DNA from: Macrotrachela quadricornifera
Lineage: Eukaryota; Rotifera; Eurotatoria; Philodinida; Philodinidae
Direction of reading: 5' to 3'
NCBI GenBank assembly: GCA_022393335.1
Contig: JAJEKB010021090.1
Location: 870,767 to 934,766, forward strand
DNA length: 64,000 bases
Under the pieces are notes generated by a model. It was not told the origin of the DNA, made no database searches, and worked only from the letters and a program-made list of their open reading frames with translations. Shown piece by piece: positions 26,138 to 38,226 of this stretch (its first letter is position 1; each line of letters opens with the position of its first letter). The translations under genes were made by a program, and so were the position numbers.

Positions 26138-29100
26138 TTATTGGCATATCGGTGTTCTAAAAAGCTTTAGAAAAGTCTCCACTAACTCATGGTCAAGCAT
26201 AAACTCCGACACCTTCTCAGTGTCGTAGAATATGACCCTATCTTCAACAACAGTTATGGCAACGCCTTGAAGTAAAGCAGCATATTTCACCAAAGGAAGC
26301 CATGCTTCATTTCTCGTCTCCGCAAAGACCTTTATCCATTGATCTCGAGGAATTGCTGTTAACTTGATATTCGTAAAATGTCTGATACATGAATATAGTT
26401 TCACAATCATATTCGAGTCTAATTCTTCGATTGCAGTATACGAACAAATCGATTGTTCCAACGCCTGAGACTCTTGCAAATCGTCATCTGGATCATGTAC
26501 ATTACCACTAAATGAATTTACCAGGGCAACAATCACGTCACTTGTTGGTGCTTTTTCACCTATATTACCAAGAGCCGAACGTGCATACATTCTCATACCC
26601 AAATCTTTGTCCTGACGTGTATCGATTAAACGAGTGATTACGTCGTTCGTTGCTGCTTTTTCACCTATATTACCAAGGGCTTCACATGCACTTTTTCTGA
26701 CATCCAAATCTTCATCCCAAAGTGCATCGTTTAGACGAGTGATCATGTCATTCGTTGCTATTTTTTTACCTATGATACCAAGAGCTTCACATACACTTTT
26801 TCTCACACTCGAATCTACATCCCGAAGTGCATCGTTTAGACGAGCGATCACATCGTACGTTCCTACTTTGACACCTATGCCACTAAGCGCGGAACATGCA
26901 CCCTTTTTGACATTCAAATCTTCATCGTGAAGTGCAGCGATAAGATGAGCAATTACGTCATTCGTTGCTGCTTTTTCACCTATGTTACTAAGGGCGAAAC
27001 ATGCACTTCTTCTGACATCCGAAGCTTCATCCTGCAGAGCATTGATTAAACGAGTGATCACGTCATTCGTTACTGCTTTTTTACATATGTCACTAAGGGC
27101 GAAACATGCATACATTCTGGCATCCGCATCTTTGTCCTGGAGTGTATCGATTAGACGGGCGATCACGTCATTCGTTGCTGCTTTTTCACCTATATTACGA
27201 AGGGCTCCATATGCACCTTCTTTGACAGCCAAATCTTCATCTCGAAGTGCATCGACTAGACCAAGGATCATGCCATTCGTTGGTGCTTTTTTACCTATGG
27301 TACTAAGGGCAAAACATGCATACATCCTGGTATCCGAATCTTTATCCTGAAGCGTATCGATCAGACAGGTGATCATGTCATGCGTTCCTACTTTTTCACC
27401 CATGTTACCAAGGGCTTTACATACACCTTTTCTGACATGCGACTCTTCATCCTGAAGTGCATCCATTAGACGAGCGATTATGTCATTCGTTACTCCTTTT
27501 TCGCCTATCCTGCCAAGCCATTCACATGCACTTTCTCTGACATCCCAATCTTTATCCCGAAGTGCGTCGATTAGATGAGCGACTATGTCATTCGTTGGTG
27601 CCACTTCACTTATATTACCAAGGGCGTCACATGCACTTTTTCTGACATCCAAGTCTTCATCCTGAAATGCATCAATTAAATGAGCGATTACACCATTTGT
27701 AGCTGCTTTTTCACCAACAACGTTACCAAGAGCTTCACATGCAATTCTTCTGACATCCGCCTCTTCATCCCGAAGTGCATCGATTAGACTAGCGATCATG
27801 TCATCCGTTGCTGGTTTTTCAGTAATTTTACTAAGAGCGAAACATGCGTACATTCTGATATTTGAATCTTTATCTTGGAGTGCATTGACTAGGCGAGCGA
27901 TGACGTCATTCGTTGCTGCTTTTTCACCTATGGTACTAAGAGCGAAACATGCGTAAAATCTGACCTCCGAATCCTTATCCCGAAGTGCATCGATTAGACC
28001 AGCGATCACGTCATCCGTTGCTGCTTTTTCACCTATTTTACTAAGAGCGAAACATGCGTGCATTTTGACAGTTGAATCTTTATCCTGGAGTGCATCGATC
28101 AGGCAAGCGATCATGCCATTTATGGCTGCTTTTTCACTCATGTTACCAAAGGCTTCACATGCACTATTTCTGACATTCATATCTTCATCCCGAAGTGCAT
28201 CGATTAGACCAGCAATCACGTCATTTGTTGCTGCTCTTTCACCTATATTACCAAGGACTTCACATGCATTCTTTCTAACACTCGAATCTTTATCTTGAAG
28301 TGCTGTGAGAATTGTAGAAAGAAGTTTCGGTGTAGGTTCCGAAATTGTCAATTGCGGTATAATGTGGAGTATTTTAGACTTTGTAACTGTATCTGGAGTA
28401 GTCATGAGTTCGATGAATTTATTTTGTATGAGAGGTTTATTTAGTAAAGAGTTTGTACGTTGGAACGATCGTACGAGATTTTCTATAATTACGGATGCAT
28501 TTGCTCTTATGCATATATCAAACCACTGACATATGGACCTTAGATAATTTGCGCGTTGAGGAAAAACTGTTTGGTCACCGAGCTCATCAACACATTGAAT
28601 GATAAGTTTGATGTGTTTGAAACCAACAAGATCTAAAGGTTCCCCCTGTATAATTGTCCAAAATGGTTCCAGACATGATTTATAATACGATTGTGCGAGA
28701 AGACCTGATGCAAAAATAAAGACTAGCTGGAAATGTTGTTTGTACTTATTGTCGTTGATTAAACGGCTTGCGTTCTTGAGTGTCGAACTCTTGAGAGTTC
28801 TCAGTAAATGACGTGCTGCAAAATGTTCTTGAAAACTAAGATGAACAAAATAATGTTCTTTTGTCGTTTGGTTACGATTTCCGACAGGCTTATTATCAAA
28901 TGATTTGAGAATGCCCATATTTAATAATTGTGGATGATCGACTAAACAACATTCAGTTTCATTTTCTGTCTCTTCGAGCAGTTCAGGTGGTAAAATGATT
29001 TTGTTGTATTCCATCGCTTTGAAAGCCAAATGTTCTAAGAATTGTAACTCGGAATCGCATTTTTTATAAACATTTTGCTTTGTCATCTCTTCATCATTTA

Positions 29101-30612
29101 TATTGTGTCTTCTCAAATATCGTCGACACAACCATTCGATGATATTATCATACAATGCTGTCATTGTTAAAATTTTCATTTCGGACCAGTTATTATTAGC
29201 CCAAAGGCAACATATCAATTCCAGATTCACAGGAACATGGACAATACCCCAAATGCTGGGATTTGATTTTAAGAAGGTCAGAAGGTTTTGACCTCGAACC
29301 GAACTCTTTGTTATTTCGTCTTTAATCTGATCGAAGAATTGCTGGACGTATTTGACAATATTATCATCTGCAAATCCTGTTATTTCCATTTTCACTCTGT
29401 ATAATAAGGTAATTCCATATGGACGAGACGTCAAAATATGATGTTGTGTCTCACGTATATAATCAAACACATCTTTTAATTGTTCTGGAATATTTTGAAC
29501 AAATTCATCATAACCGTCTAATATCCATAAAACTTTTTCTGCATTACACTGTTCTTTGAAGCGTTGTTTTTCTTCGTTTGATAAATCACCAAACGGAAAG
29601 TATTCTTTCTTTATAATATCAATTGGTGAGTAGTTTTCTCCAGATGGATAGCGATTCTCATTCAATTTTCGTAACTGAATTAAAACAGTCAGATCATATT
29701 CGGACCAAATTTCACCTTTGGCCCATCGGTAAGTAACATATTGACAAAATGTGGATTTTCCAATTCCAGCTCGCCCAAGTATGAGAACTTTTCTTGTCTT
29801 ATCTTCACATGTTTTAAAAATATCTTTAACATCTATTGGAGTTTTTGTCCCATAAATCTCTTCAAAGGTACTAAGAATCTTCTCATTGTGCTGTTGTAGG
29901 TGATTATTCTGCTCGTTTTCTTGGTCATGTTGTTTTAGTTTCTTTTCTTTTTCTTGCTGCTCTTTAGTTTCTACTATAGCCAAATTAATATAACTCTCTT
30001 CAATAGGAAGACTTTCTTCATTCATTATTCGTTTGATCGTACTGTCTCTCAGATATTTTTGTCTGATCGATTCGAACAACTTTACTGGTGATAGTATAGA
30101 CTCTGCTGTAGGAACTGAAGATTGATTTTTTATTCTTTTCATAAGTTCTATTGCTTGCGATTGAATTTTGAAGTCAGAATCGTCTCGAAAGTTTATATAA
30201 TTAAGTCCTGAGGTTATTAATCCCAACCAGCTAGAAGATGTCCATTGTCTATCATTTTTATCACCAATCATACATGGAATGATACGTATTCCTCTTTTAT
30301 AAGCATATTCTAATTCAAGTTTGCAGTTACGTGATTTTTGATAATCGGGTGTCATGAAGCAGCAAACAACATCGGCATTTTCTATTCCTTCAGCCATGCT
30401 AAGCAAAAAAGAATATAACAAATTTAACTATTCAGAAAAGAGCAGCTGTGTTAAGATCTATACCTAGTGTTGATATTATCTCCCATACCTCCATTTATAT
30501 CCATCCAAACTTTTATATGGTCACGCAGAAGAATATCGTAAATTTTGGATACAAGGATTTTGCTATTCCAATTATAAGACAGCATGACATGTTTTTCTTC
30601 GTTTAACGTCAT
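26138..30612 (-). CDS. TIR-NACHT-HEAT repeat protein (NLR-like sensor)
   Basis: Exons 30612-30464 and 30398-26138 are joined by a 65-bp phase-2 intron, giving 1469 codons. The short first exon supplies the N-terminal half of the TIR domain ('KHVMLSYNWNSK', then 'KVWMDINGGMGDNINT'). The second exon continues it with 'VVCCFMTPDYQKS' and 'NCKLELEYA', where E78 or E80 sits at the place of the catalytic glutamate in TIR NADases. A charged, probably coiled-coil linker (about 193-223) precedes the NACHT domain: Walker A GRAGIGKST at about 258-266 and Walker B LWILDGYDEF at about 340-349. HEAT/PBS-type repeats fill about 742-1341. A conserved-looking 95-residue C-terminal segment follows. NACHT proteins are oligomerising ATPase sensors and TIR domains signal or cleave NAD+. 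An innate immune or cell-death role is inferred from this architecture. There is no signal peptide or TM segment, so it should be cytosolic. Confidence 0.88.
26525..28320 (-). repeat. Array of 17 coding 105-bp HEAT units
   Basis: This part of the NLR-like gene encodes 17 consecutive 35-residue units plus a partial one, each close to 'ATNDVIAHLIDALQDEDxDV' followed by 'RKSACEALGNIGEKA'. Two subtypes recur: 'DEDLDVRKSACEALG' and 'DKDSDxRMYACFALS'. Divergence between units is low at both DNA and protein level, implying recent duplication or ongoing gene conversion. One unit has an extra residue (GNVVGEKA). Confidence 0.85.
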
Positions 30613-31900
30613 TGATACGATGATAAGAAAATTAGAAGATCTGTAGTTAGTACTGATTGACTGCTAAAAACGAACAAGACTTGTTCTAAGGTATATTTCT
30701 ATGATTTTATATTTCAACATTTCGATGTTTCCCATTAAAAATATCGTCCTGATAAAATATAAAATGAATGATTAGCGCAAGATATAACAGGTTTCTACTC
30801 ATGCAGACAATGTCGATGGTTAAAACGCTGTTTTGACCCGTTCATATTAAAAAATACAGAAAAAAACGCCTTATAACGGGTTCAGATGGTTATCAAAAAA
30901 TTTAACCGGTTTTAATGCTAGAATCAATTCGTTTTTACACATTCATATATAGAAGATAGAATCAATGAACTGTCACTCGTTGAAATCTGATTATAACTCT
31001 TTTTTTTAATGACAACAAGTTTCACTAATTAGATCAGATATGCTGGTATACAGCTATAATGTAAGCATGTATTATCTTGTTACAAAAAAAGAACAGAAAC
31101 TTCTATGTGCTAGAACGCAGATCAGGAAATTGGAAGAAAAACATTGATTTAATACTGTCTTTAAGAGAGAGAAAGACAAAGTTAGATAACGATAATCTAC
31201 TAGAAAAAATTGTAAAACACAGTAATATATTCACTCTCTCTTTTATGCGTACGGACGAAGTAAGACACCTATTCTTTAACTATTAGAGACGAACAAAGTA
31301 AGACATCTATTTTTACTTTGTTCAATATAAACGTATAGGTGCAATTCTATTTAAATTAATTAAGAAAGCAAATGATAAAATAAAAAATCATGTTGGTGAC
31401 TGGTTTGACCAATAGCAACGATGTTTTATTTCTTTGTCTGATTGTCGCTGTACGATAGAGATGAACATAGTAATCATTCATTCATTTACTTCGTCTTTAT
31501 TTAATTTTTATCATATTCTTATAATATGTCGATATTTGCTCTTAAAAATAATTCTAATTATTCGTTTTATCTATATAATATCTGTGATGCTAATTTTTTT
31601 TTATTTTATCAACGTTCATCCGCATTTCTTTTTCATTCATGCCATTTTTAATAAAAAGTAGGTCAGCTGCTTCAGAAAGTTTCTTTTTAAATGAAAAGCA
31701 TTATTTGAGAGAAAAATCTCACAAGGTACACATTTTCGTGCGTTCAATTTCAATTAATTTCTTATTGAGACTTAAATTTTTATATATTGTATCAACAGCA
31801 AATATATTCATTAAGTAAAATTTAAATAAATATTTCAGATAGAGAAATTAATATAAATGATGTATAGAGCGAATCTTTTGAGACTTTATCCATAGGTTCT
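30613..31900. other. Intergenic region, no gene recognised
   Basis: An in-frame stop lies just upstream of the NLR start codon, supporting that start. Nothing else is recognised; open frames at 31077-31286 and 31434-31661 lack any domain and have AT-driven composition. Confidence 0.5.
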
Positions 31901-32076
31901 AGTGAAAAAATTTCTGATTATATTAGATTTTATTAGATTTCAATCAGATTTTTGCGAAACAAAATCGAAATTATTGTTGATATGGGAAGTTTTGAATTAA
32001 TTATAATTTTGATTTTGTTTCACATAAATGCGATTGAAATCTAATAAAATCTTATATAATCAGAAATTTTTTCACT
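31901..32076. mobile_element. 176-bp MITE, almost entirely inverted repeat
   Basis: 'agtgaaaaaatttctgatta' at the left is matched inverted at the right end, and the arms stay paired for about 75 bp each with few mismatches, leaving a loop of about 25 bp. No target duplication is clear. Confidence 0.75.
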
Positions 32077-32386
32077 GTGGTTTTGGCATTATTTCTAAAG
32101 TATAGTAAACAATAGAATATTTATTGCAGATAAAAATCTTACGCATTAATTCGGCTTTATCTTTTCAAATTCTGTTGATGTCATATAAAGGTTTTGTTCT
32201 ATGAAGAATTCTTGGCATTAAAATAATATATATGTTAGCGACGATGAGTGGCGTCACTACTGGTTCACTTTCTCCTCTGCTATGCATTACTTTTAGAGAC
32301 ATGCTTTCTCCTTTTTATTTACATAGTGTTTAATGTTTCTTCGTTTCATATTCTGTTTTTCGACAAAGAATGTTATCTTTGATACC

Positions 32387-32832
32387 TAGAGTCCTGCGGG
32401 AACGATTTTTTTCGGTTCCCGTTCCCGCTTTCCCGATCCCGCATTCCTGCTCCCGCTAACGTTCCCAAATTCCTATTCTTATTTCCTCAATTGTGTCTGA
32501 CAAAATCTGCTATCAGAATATACTAGCTTCTAGTGACGTCATACTTTGAGCATTGCTTCATAGTATATTATTATGTGATTCTTGTTTGTCCCTTTTTACA
32601 TTAATCATATGTAAAATAGTTATTTAGTTATTAGAGATAAAAATCTATTTTGAAAATATCAGAACACATGAAAAACAAGAAAACATAATTTTCGTTACGG
32701 GAACATCAATTTTATAATACTGTTCCCGTTCCCGCGTTGCCGTTCTCAAAATTACAACGAGAATTCCCGTTCCCGTTCCCGCGGGAAACGGGACGGGAAA
32801 TCACGGGAAAAAATCGTTCCCGCAGGTCTCTA
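32387..32832. mobile_element. 446-bp hAT-type MITE with 8-bp target duplication
   Basis: TIRs begin 'tagagtcctgcgggaacga' on the left and 'tagagacctgcgggaacga' on the right (reverse complement). The octamer 'ttgatacc' flanks both ends (32379-32386 and 32833-32840), the hAT signature. Subterminal sequence is rich in 'cccgttcccg' repeats; the middle is ordinary AT-rich DNA without a transposase. It would need a transposase supplied in trans. Confidence 0.88.
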
Positions 32833-32840
32833 TTGATACC

Positions 32841-33924
32841 ATTCTTTCTCTGTTTCTCTTTCTTATATGTGTGTGCAGTCTGCTTTGATATTCTTTCGTT
32901 TTGATATACATTCATCAATGAGTGTGCTCTCTCTTTCCCGCTTGCAGACAGAACATAGCTAGAAAGAGAGCTCACAATATAAACTATCCGAACATAAGCA
33001 GAAATCGATCGATGATATCTAAGGTAGTAAAAAGAGATTTCTATTTTTAAGTCTTTAATTTCTTGTCTTCGTAACTTATATGATCAGCTTTTTTTATAGC
33101 AAACTAATTCCCAAGGAGCGCTTCGCTATTCTAATTCCATTATTTGACTTTTAAGAAAATATTCAAATACCCCCGATTGACCAGGATTACGGTTAGAATT
33201 AGTAAGAAATAACTATAGTTCACATTAATTGATATTAAACTATTACTGAAATGCGAAGTTCACTACTATATATGAAACTCTATGTAATATCAATTAATGG
33301 AAATCAGGGATTCAACAGAATAGAAAAGTCGTCTCGTTTCATTCTGCTAGAGATAAGTTCATTATCATGCAGTTATCAATAACTGAGAAAGAAATTTCGA
33401 GTTGATTTTTTTAATGTTCTGTTTTGTGGTCGCAGCAATAACAACGAAAACCGCTTACAATAAAAAAGGCAAGATAACTTCTTCAGTGATACAGTACTAT
33501 CTATTCTGAAGTTAAGATGCGGTCCTCTTCTATATTATAAAAGATTTTCGTTCTTATTGCTATCAAAAAAATAAAGTATTAAAAATATCACTCGAAATTT
33601 GTTGCTCAAAGGTTGGCAGTTGCACGATAAGGATTTTATTTCTTGGAGAACAACATTACACGAATTTTTTCATATTTTTGAATTCCTGGTTGTTGTCTAC
33701 TAATGGATGTTACATAGAGTTTGATGTTTACTGGTGAATATTGCATTTTAATAATATTTTAATATCGATTTATACGAACTGTAGACATTTTTCACTGGTT
33801 TTAATTACAATATTATTCCTATTGAAAATGTCTAAAATATACAGTTTAGTGCGTTGTATGAAGCAAGCGTTAAAATTAACGTCTGTCAAATGCATTATAC
33901 CGTTGTTGATATAAACGAAATATA
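32841..33924. other. Intergenic region, no gene recognised
   Basis: AT-rich. One small interrupted palindrome ('attaattgatatta' near 33224 against 'taatatcaattaat' near 33285) is the only structure noticed. Confidence 0.45.
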
Positions 33925-34073
33925 CACAGTCAAAAATGTCCGAAATTTTGCGTTTTAACATGCTTATAGGATCAATGCGAAAAAACGCGTTGTTATACAA
34001 AATGTTATCATAGGTTGAAGTAGAAAAAAAATGCAAATGTTAAAACGCAAAAATTCGGACATTTTTGACTGTG
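33925..34073. mobile_element. 149-bp MITE with 37-bp terminal inverted repeats
   Basis: 'cacagtcaaaaatgtccgaa' at 33925 and its inverse ending at 34073 form TIRs of about 37 bp with one indel. The core is unrelated AT-rich sequence. A diverged similar end ('acatttatgactg') lies nearby at about 34122. No clear target duplication. Confidence 0.7.
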
Positions 34074-34659
34074 CAGAATGGGTAAGAAGAAAGAAAAATA
34101 GACGTTGTTATAACGCGTTAATTTCACATTTATGACTGCTTGGGTATACAAGAATAAACTATTTACCTATGTTTTTTTTGTTGCACTTAAGAACGTTTGT
34201 TGTCAAGTGAAAAGATGAAAGGAATCGATTCTTTTTGTTGGTTACAAAAATAAAATGTGCTTTTTTTGCGTTCTCATTGTTTGTATGAGAGAAATTTCAA
34301 TTTTTTTCAAACACGAGATCCCTCATTACTTCGATAGACTATTTGTTTCTATCAACATTCATATGAAATACACAAGCTTTTTATTGTTGCTGGGAGAAAT
34401 TGCTAATTCCAAACCTTATCTGCAATAAACATTGCCAGTTTTTGCATAAGGTGGATCGGATTTATGTCCAAAATAAACTTAGACACAACAAGAAGATAAG
34501 GATATAACACTATGATATAATCGAATACTATTAGTAGAGTGTTATGTTATAGAAAATACACCGACGCACTTATTCCATATGTATATGTTTATTGTATCAA
34601 TTCACACACACACTGCATACAAGCGTAGAGTATATATATGTGAACCACTCACGATGATA

Positions 34660-34880
34660 AGAAAGAGAGATATCACAGAGAGAATGTAGAAGGAGGTGGA
34701 ATAACGAAGAAGGAGAGGAGAACAATGTTGAAGAAGACGTGAAAGAGAGGAGCATGTTGGAATCTTATGTTTACATGTCATAGAAAGAATATAGGAAGAG
34801 ATAGAATGGTGGAGGAGGAGAATGAAGTGATGTTGAAGAAGGCGTGAAATGGAGGGGGACGTGGAATCACATGTCTTTCC
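34660..34880 (+). repeat. Purine-rich tract with ~105-bp duplication
   Basis: The plus strand is strongly A+G biased. The segment around 34690-34765 ('gttgaagaagacgtgaaaga') is repeated with changes at 34800-34875 ('gttgaagaaggcgtgaaatg'). It has no reading-frame support. Confidence 0.5.
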
Positions 34881-35843
34881 ACGATTCCGCTACATAACAA
34901 GAGCAAGAAGTTGTAAGCCTCGTGTTACATTGATAGTAATGGTAGACAAATGGGGACCTACTTATGTTGAAAGGAAAAGTCATCTCTCTTGCAATTTGGA
35001 TTAGTTATTTTGTTATTCAATGTTGCCTTGTATATTCACAATTTCATCATTATCAGCAAACATGTATTGGCTGTGAAAAGAAAAATATATTCTTTTTCTT
35101 TTTTTGCTTAAAATATTTTGTAACAAATCGTTCGTCATTTGTTGTTATGTAAAGTAGAGTTTGTGTTCATTTACGGGAATAAAAAAACAATTGAAACTAA
35201 TGACATATTCTTCAATTCCTCAACATATTAAATAATATAAGGAAGACAATAAAATGCACTGTTTGTTTCTTTACTACAGATGGTCACTCTGGATAGCTTG
35301 ATCATCATCGATAGCATTGCCTAACAACAAAATGCTCATTTAGAACTCATCTTTTTTCTCCATAGTTTTGACGAAGAAAATCTACTACGTAGTTATTCTT
35401 GCAATTTTTGATAATCTTTTCATTAGTTTATTCTAACTCAACTTTCAAATAAAAAGACAACGAAAATTGTCATAGAACTTTTTGTCAGCAATACATGGAA
35501 CAATATGAAATTATTTATTTTCGTCGTATTTCAGTATAAACACAAAAGTTCGTGCAAGCGTTATTAATAATTTATATTCTCTCGAAACATTTTTTTTGTT
35601 TTCATTTATTCGCTTTGATATTAAGACATCATTTCAAACATATAAATTTTAGCAAACTGGGAAATGATTTACCTAGAAAAAGTTCTTTCGGGCAAAGTGA
35701 ACTATCTTGACGATGAAGAAAGGTCTACCTGTGCTTTTATGTACATTCCAAAAACAATTATGGAAGAACTTTGGACTTTGTTTCTCTGACGAACAACAAA
35801 CCTCTTTTAACTTTAATTATTCACAGAAAAACATATATGTAAT

Positions 35844-36117
35844 ACTTGAAACTTGAATTCAAGTATTCAACTATTCAAGTATTCGAAAAGGGCGAGGAGA
35901 GGCATTAGGAGCACAGAACCTCACAGAGCCGCCTGCAGGCGAGGGCGTAATGCTGGCGGAGGGCGTAACAGCACCACACAGGGGCAGCTGAGGGTGAGGA
36001 AGCAGTGCTGCAGGAGGGCGTAACAGTACCACACAAGGGCAGCTGAGGTTGATTGAATACTTGAATAGTTGAATACTTGAAGTAATAGTTGAATACTTGA
36101 ATTTAACTTTCAAGTTT
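35844..36117. mobile_element. MITE-like element with G+C-rich core
   Basis: Inverted arms built from 'caagtattcaactattcaag' lie at 35844-35884 and 36054-36117. The core contrasts by being rich in G+C and contains a 55-bp period tandem pair ('ggagggcgtaacag..accac' at 35958 and 36013). Open frames across the core are not supported as genes. Confidence 0.6.
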
Positions 36118-36839
36118 GACACTACTGCCATCTATACGATTAGCTAAAGAAGTTTTTAATACGACTCAGTGGGTCATTCTTAAAAATTAATCTGGAGACC
36201 TTTTTCCAAGAGTAGATGATAACTATACCAAAAAAAAAGATTTTTAGAAAAAAAGGCCTTTTTCTGTTCTTCATATTTGGTAAGCTGTTTTTAATCTAAA
36301 TCAATGGAAATAGTCTTAAATAAGTATTTTAAGGCCTTTTTCCCTAGGTAGTGGTTGATTGCGTGGTATGATACGGTGCAATTCGGTGGTTTACGTTATC
36401 ATACGACAATAAACAGCCGTAATAGAAAGCACATCAAATCTGTTATCCACGGTACGTATACGATCGGAAATATACTGTTTATGACAGTTTACGGTCGTCG
36501 TAAGGCTCGACCTGAGTAGCTGCAGGGAAATCTAGATTATCGTAGCTATTCTAAAATTCATATATTGCTTTGAAATATTGAGAATGAGTATGAAGATCAT
36601 GATTTCTTCAATTTTTACTTTAAGAGTAAAGAGAACTGTTTAAAAAAATATCATTTTATACGCATTTTACACTGAGAAAAGAGGAAGAAGAAGGCAAATT
36701 TTTGATGACGGTGAAGCACTTTAACTGTCAAGTTGTTCTGTACTTTTCATCATAGCAGAATAACACATTCGCAAAGGTGATGTGAATTTTGTTTGTCAAA
36801 ATAAAAAATTTCGTTTGCCAGTTTATCGGCGCCAATACT

Positions 36840-38226
36840 ATGGGTTGTGCTCCTTACACTTGCTGTAAAATTCCATGTGGCTGCTGCGCACTCGGTTTCG
36901 GATGGCCTCTCTATCATTGCATCTGTTTTAAGGGCTCCGACGTCGAAGTACAAGGTGAAAAAAGCAAAATTAAGCCTCCTATTTCTACTTCTACAGCTTT
37001 TAATACTGAATTTTGCCGACTTCGTCAGAGTGCTATTGATAACAAATCATTGCGAACAACGGTCAACTCTTGGAAACCTCAGTTACTCACTGAGCTAATC
37101 TCAACACTCTCGACTTACTGTGCACACAAATCTTCTATAGATCAAGCATGGATTGTCTTTTACTGGATCACTCAAAATATTTCGTACGATGTTGACTCAT
37201 ATTTGAATAATAGAATTCCCGCACAGACAGCAAATGATGTCTTTCGAAATAAAAAAAGGAGTCTGTGAAGGACATGCTTCACTTTTCCTGTATTTATGTA
37301 CTACTATCGGCTTAAAATGTGTTAAAATCAGTGGCTATGCAAAAGGACACGGTTATGAGGCAAGAGGAAACGCTTTTGACGATACAAATCATGCATGGAA
37401 TGCTGTGGAGATTGGTTCTTTTTGGTATCTAGTTGATTCTACCTGGGGCGAAGGATCACTAGTTGGAAATGTTTCGAAGAAGGAACTTGACCCATACTAC
37501 TTTCTCGTTCGTCCTGAACAGTTTGTTTACACACATTTGCCTGCAAATAAGAACTGGCAGCTGCTTGCTAAACCAGTGACAATGAAGCAATTCCTTTCTA
37601 TGCCTAGACCATGGCCTCCTTTCTTCGAACTACAACTACAACTTGTTGATAAGGATCTAACTAATATCGCCCATCTAAAACCAAAAGAGTCATTCGCCGA
37701 AATTCTTCTACGCTGTCCGAGCAATGTTACACTAAGCTGTTCAATAAAACAAAATAACCAGAAAGTGAACGGTGGTGACTTGATACAATACGATCATGAG
37801 AAGGATGCCTATAAATGTTTATTTGCACCGAAACATAGTGGATGGCATCAACTACATATCTTTGCAAAAAAAAGCAGCTCTGAAGGGTCCTATTCTAGTG
37901 CCCTACAATTCTCAATAGATGTTCCGAAACGCGTCAAGACAATTACATTTCCGACTACATACAGTCTCTTCGCTCAGAAAAAGTGTTGTCTTTATTCACC
38001 ACTATCGCACACTCTACAGAAAGGCTCACATGTAACGATCCGCTGCCGTATTCCAGGTGCTCAACGGGCCGCCTTGATATTGGATAGTAAGAAATGGGTA
38101 TATGATGATAGCTTTCAAGAAGAAACATTGAACCTCACAGTCACAGTTCTTGAGAAATCTATCACAATCAATGCGAACTTCGGCAAATCGAATTGGTCTA
38201 CATTAGTGGAGTATGCCGTCGAATAA
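36840..38226 (+). CDS. KY-type transglutaminase-like protein, one frameshift
   Basis: The protein starts MGCAPYTCCKIPCGCC, a Gly-2 and Cys cluster suited to N-myristoylation and palmitoylation. After a linker, the segment 'AWIVFYWITQNISYDVD' and the transglutaminase-core motifs GVCEGHA, NHAWNAV and LVDSTWG supply the Cys-His-Asp triad, as in kyphoscoliosis-peptidase-like proteins. The C-terminal half (about residues 250-460) is beta-rich and Ig-like. The first frame (to 37250) and the second frame (open to the stop at 38226) are offset by one base in the A7 run at 37251-37257, exactly between 'VFRNKK' and 'GVCEGHA'. Six A residues would keep the frame. This could be an assembly error or a real inactivating indel; the rest looks intact, favouring error. 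Whether it is a protease or cross-linking enzyme is unknown; it is probably membrane-associated. Confidence 0.8.

Noticed and set aside
26634..28298. Several plus-strand open frames opposite the HEAT array
   Set aside because: They are antisense shadows of the repetitive minus-strand coding sequence and recur with the 105-bp period.
34500..34950. LTR of a copia-type element suggested by 'tgttggaatc'
   Set aside because: No matching second LTR, primer-binding site or polyprotein was seen nearby.
35871..36131. 86-codon minus-strand frame with Pro/Ala-rich sequence
   Set aside because: It lies across the G+C-rich core and arms of a MITE-like element.
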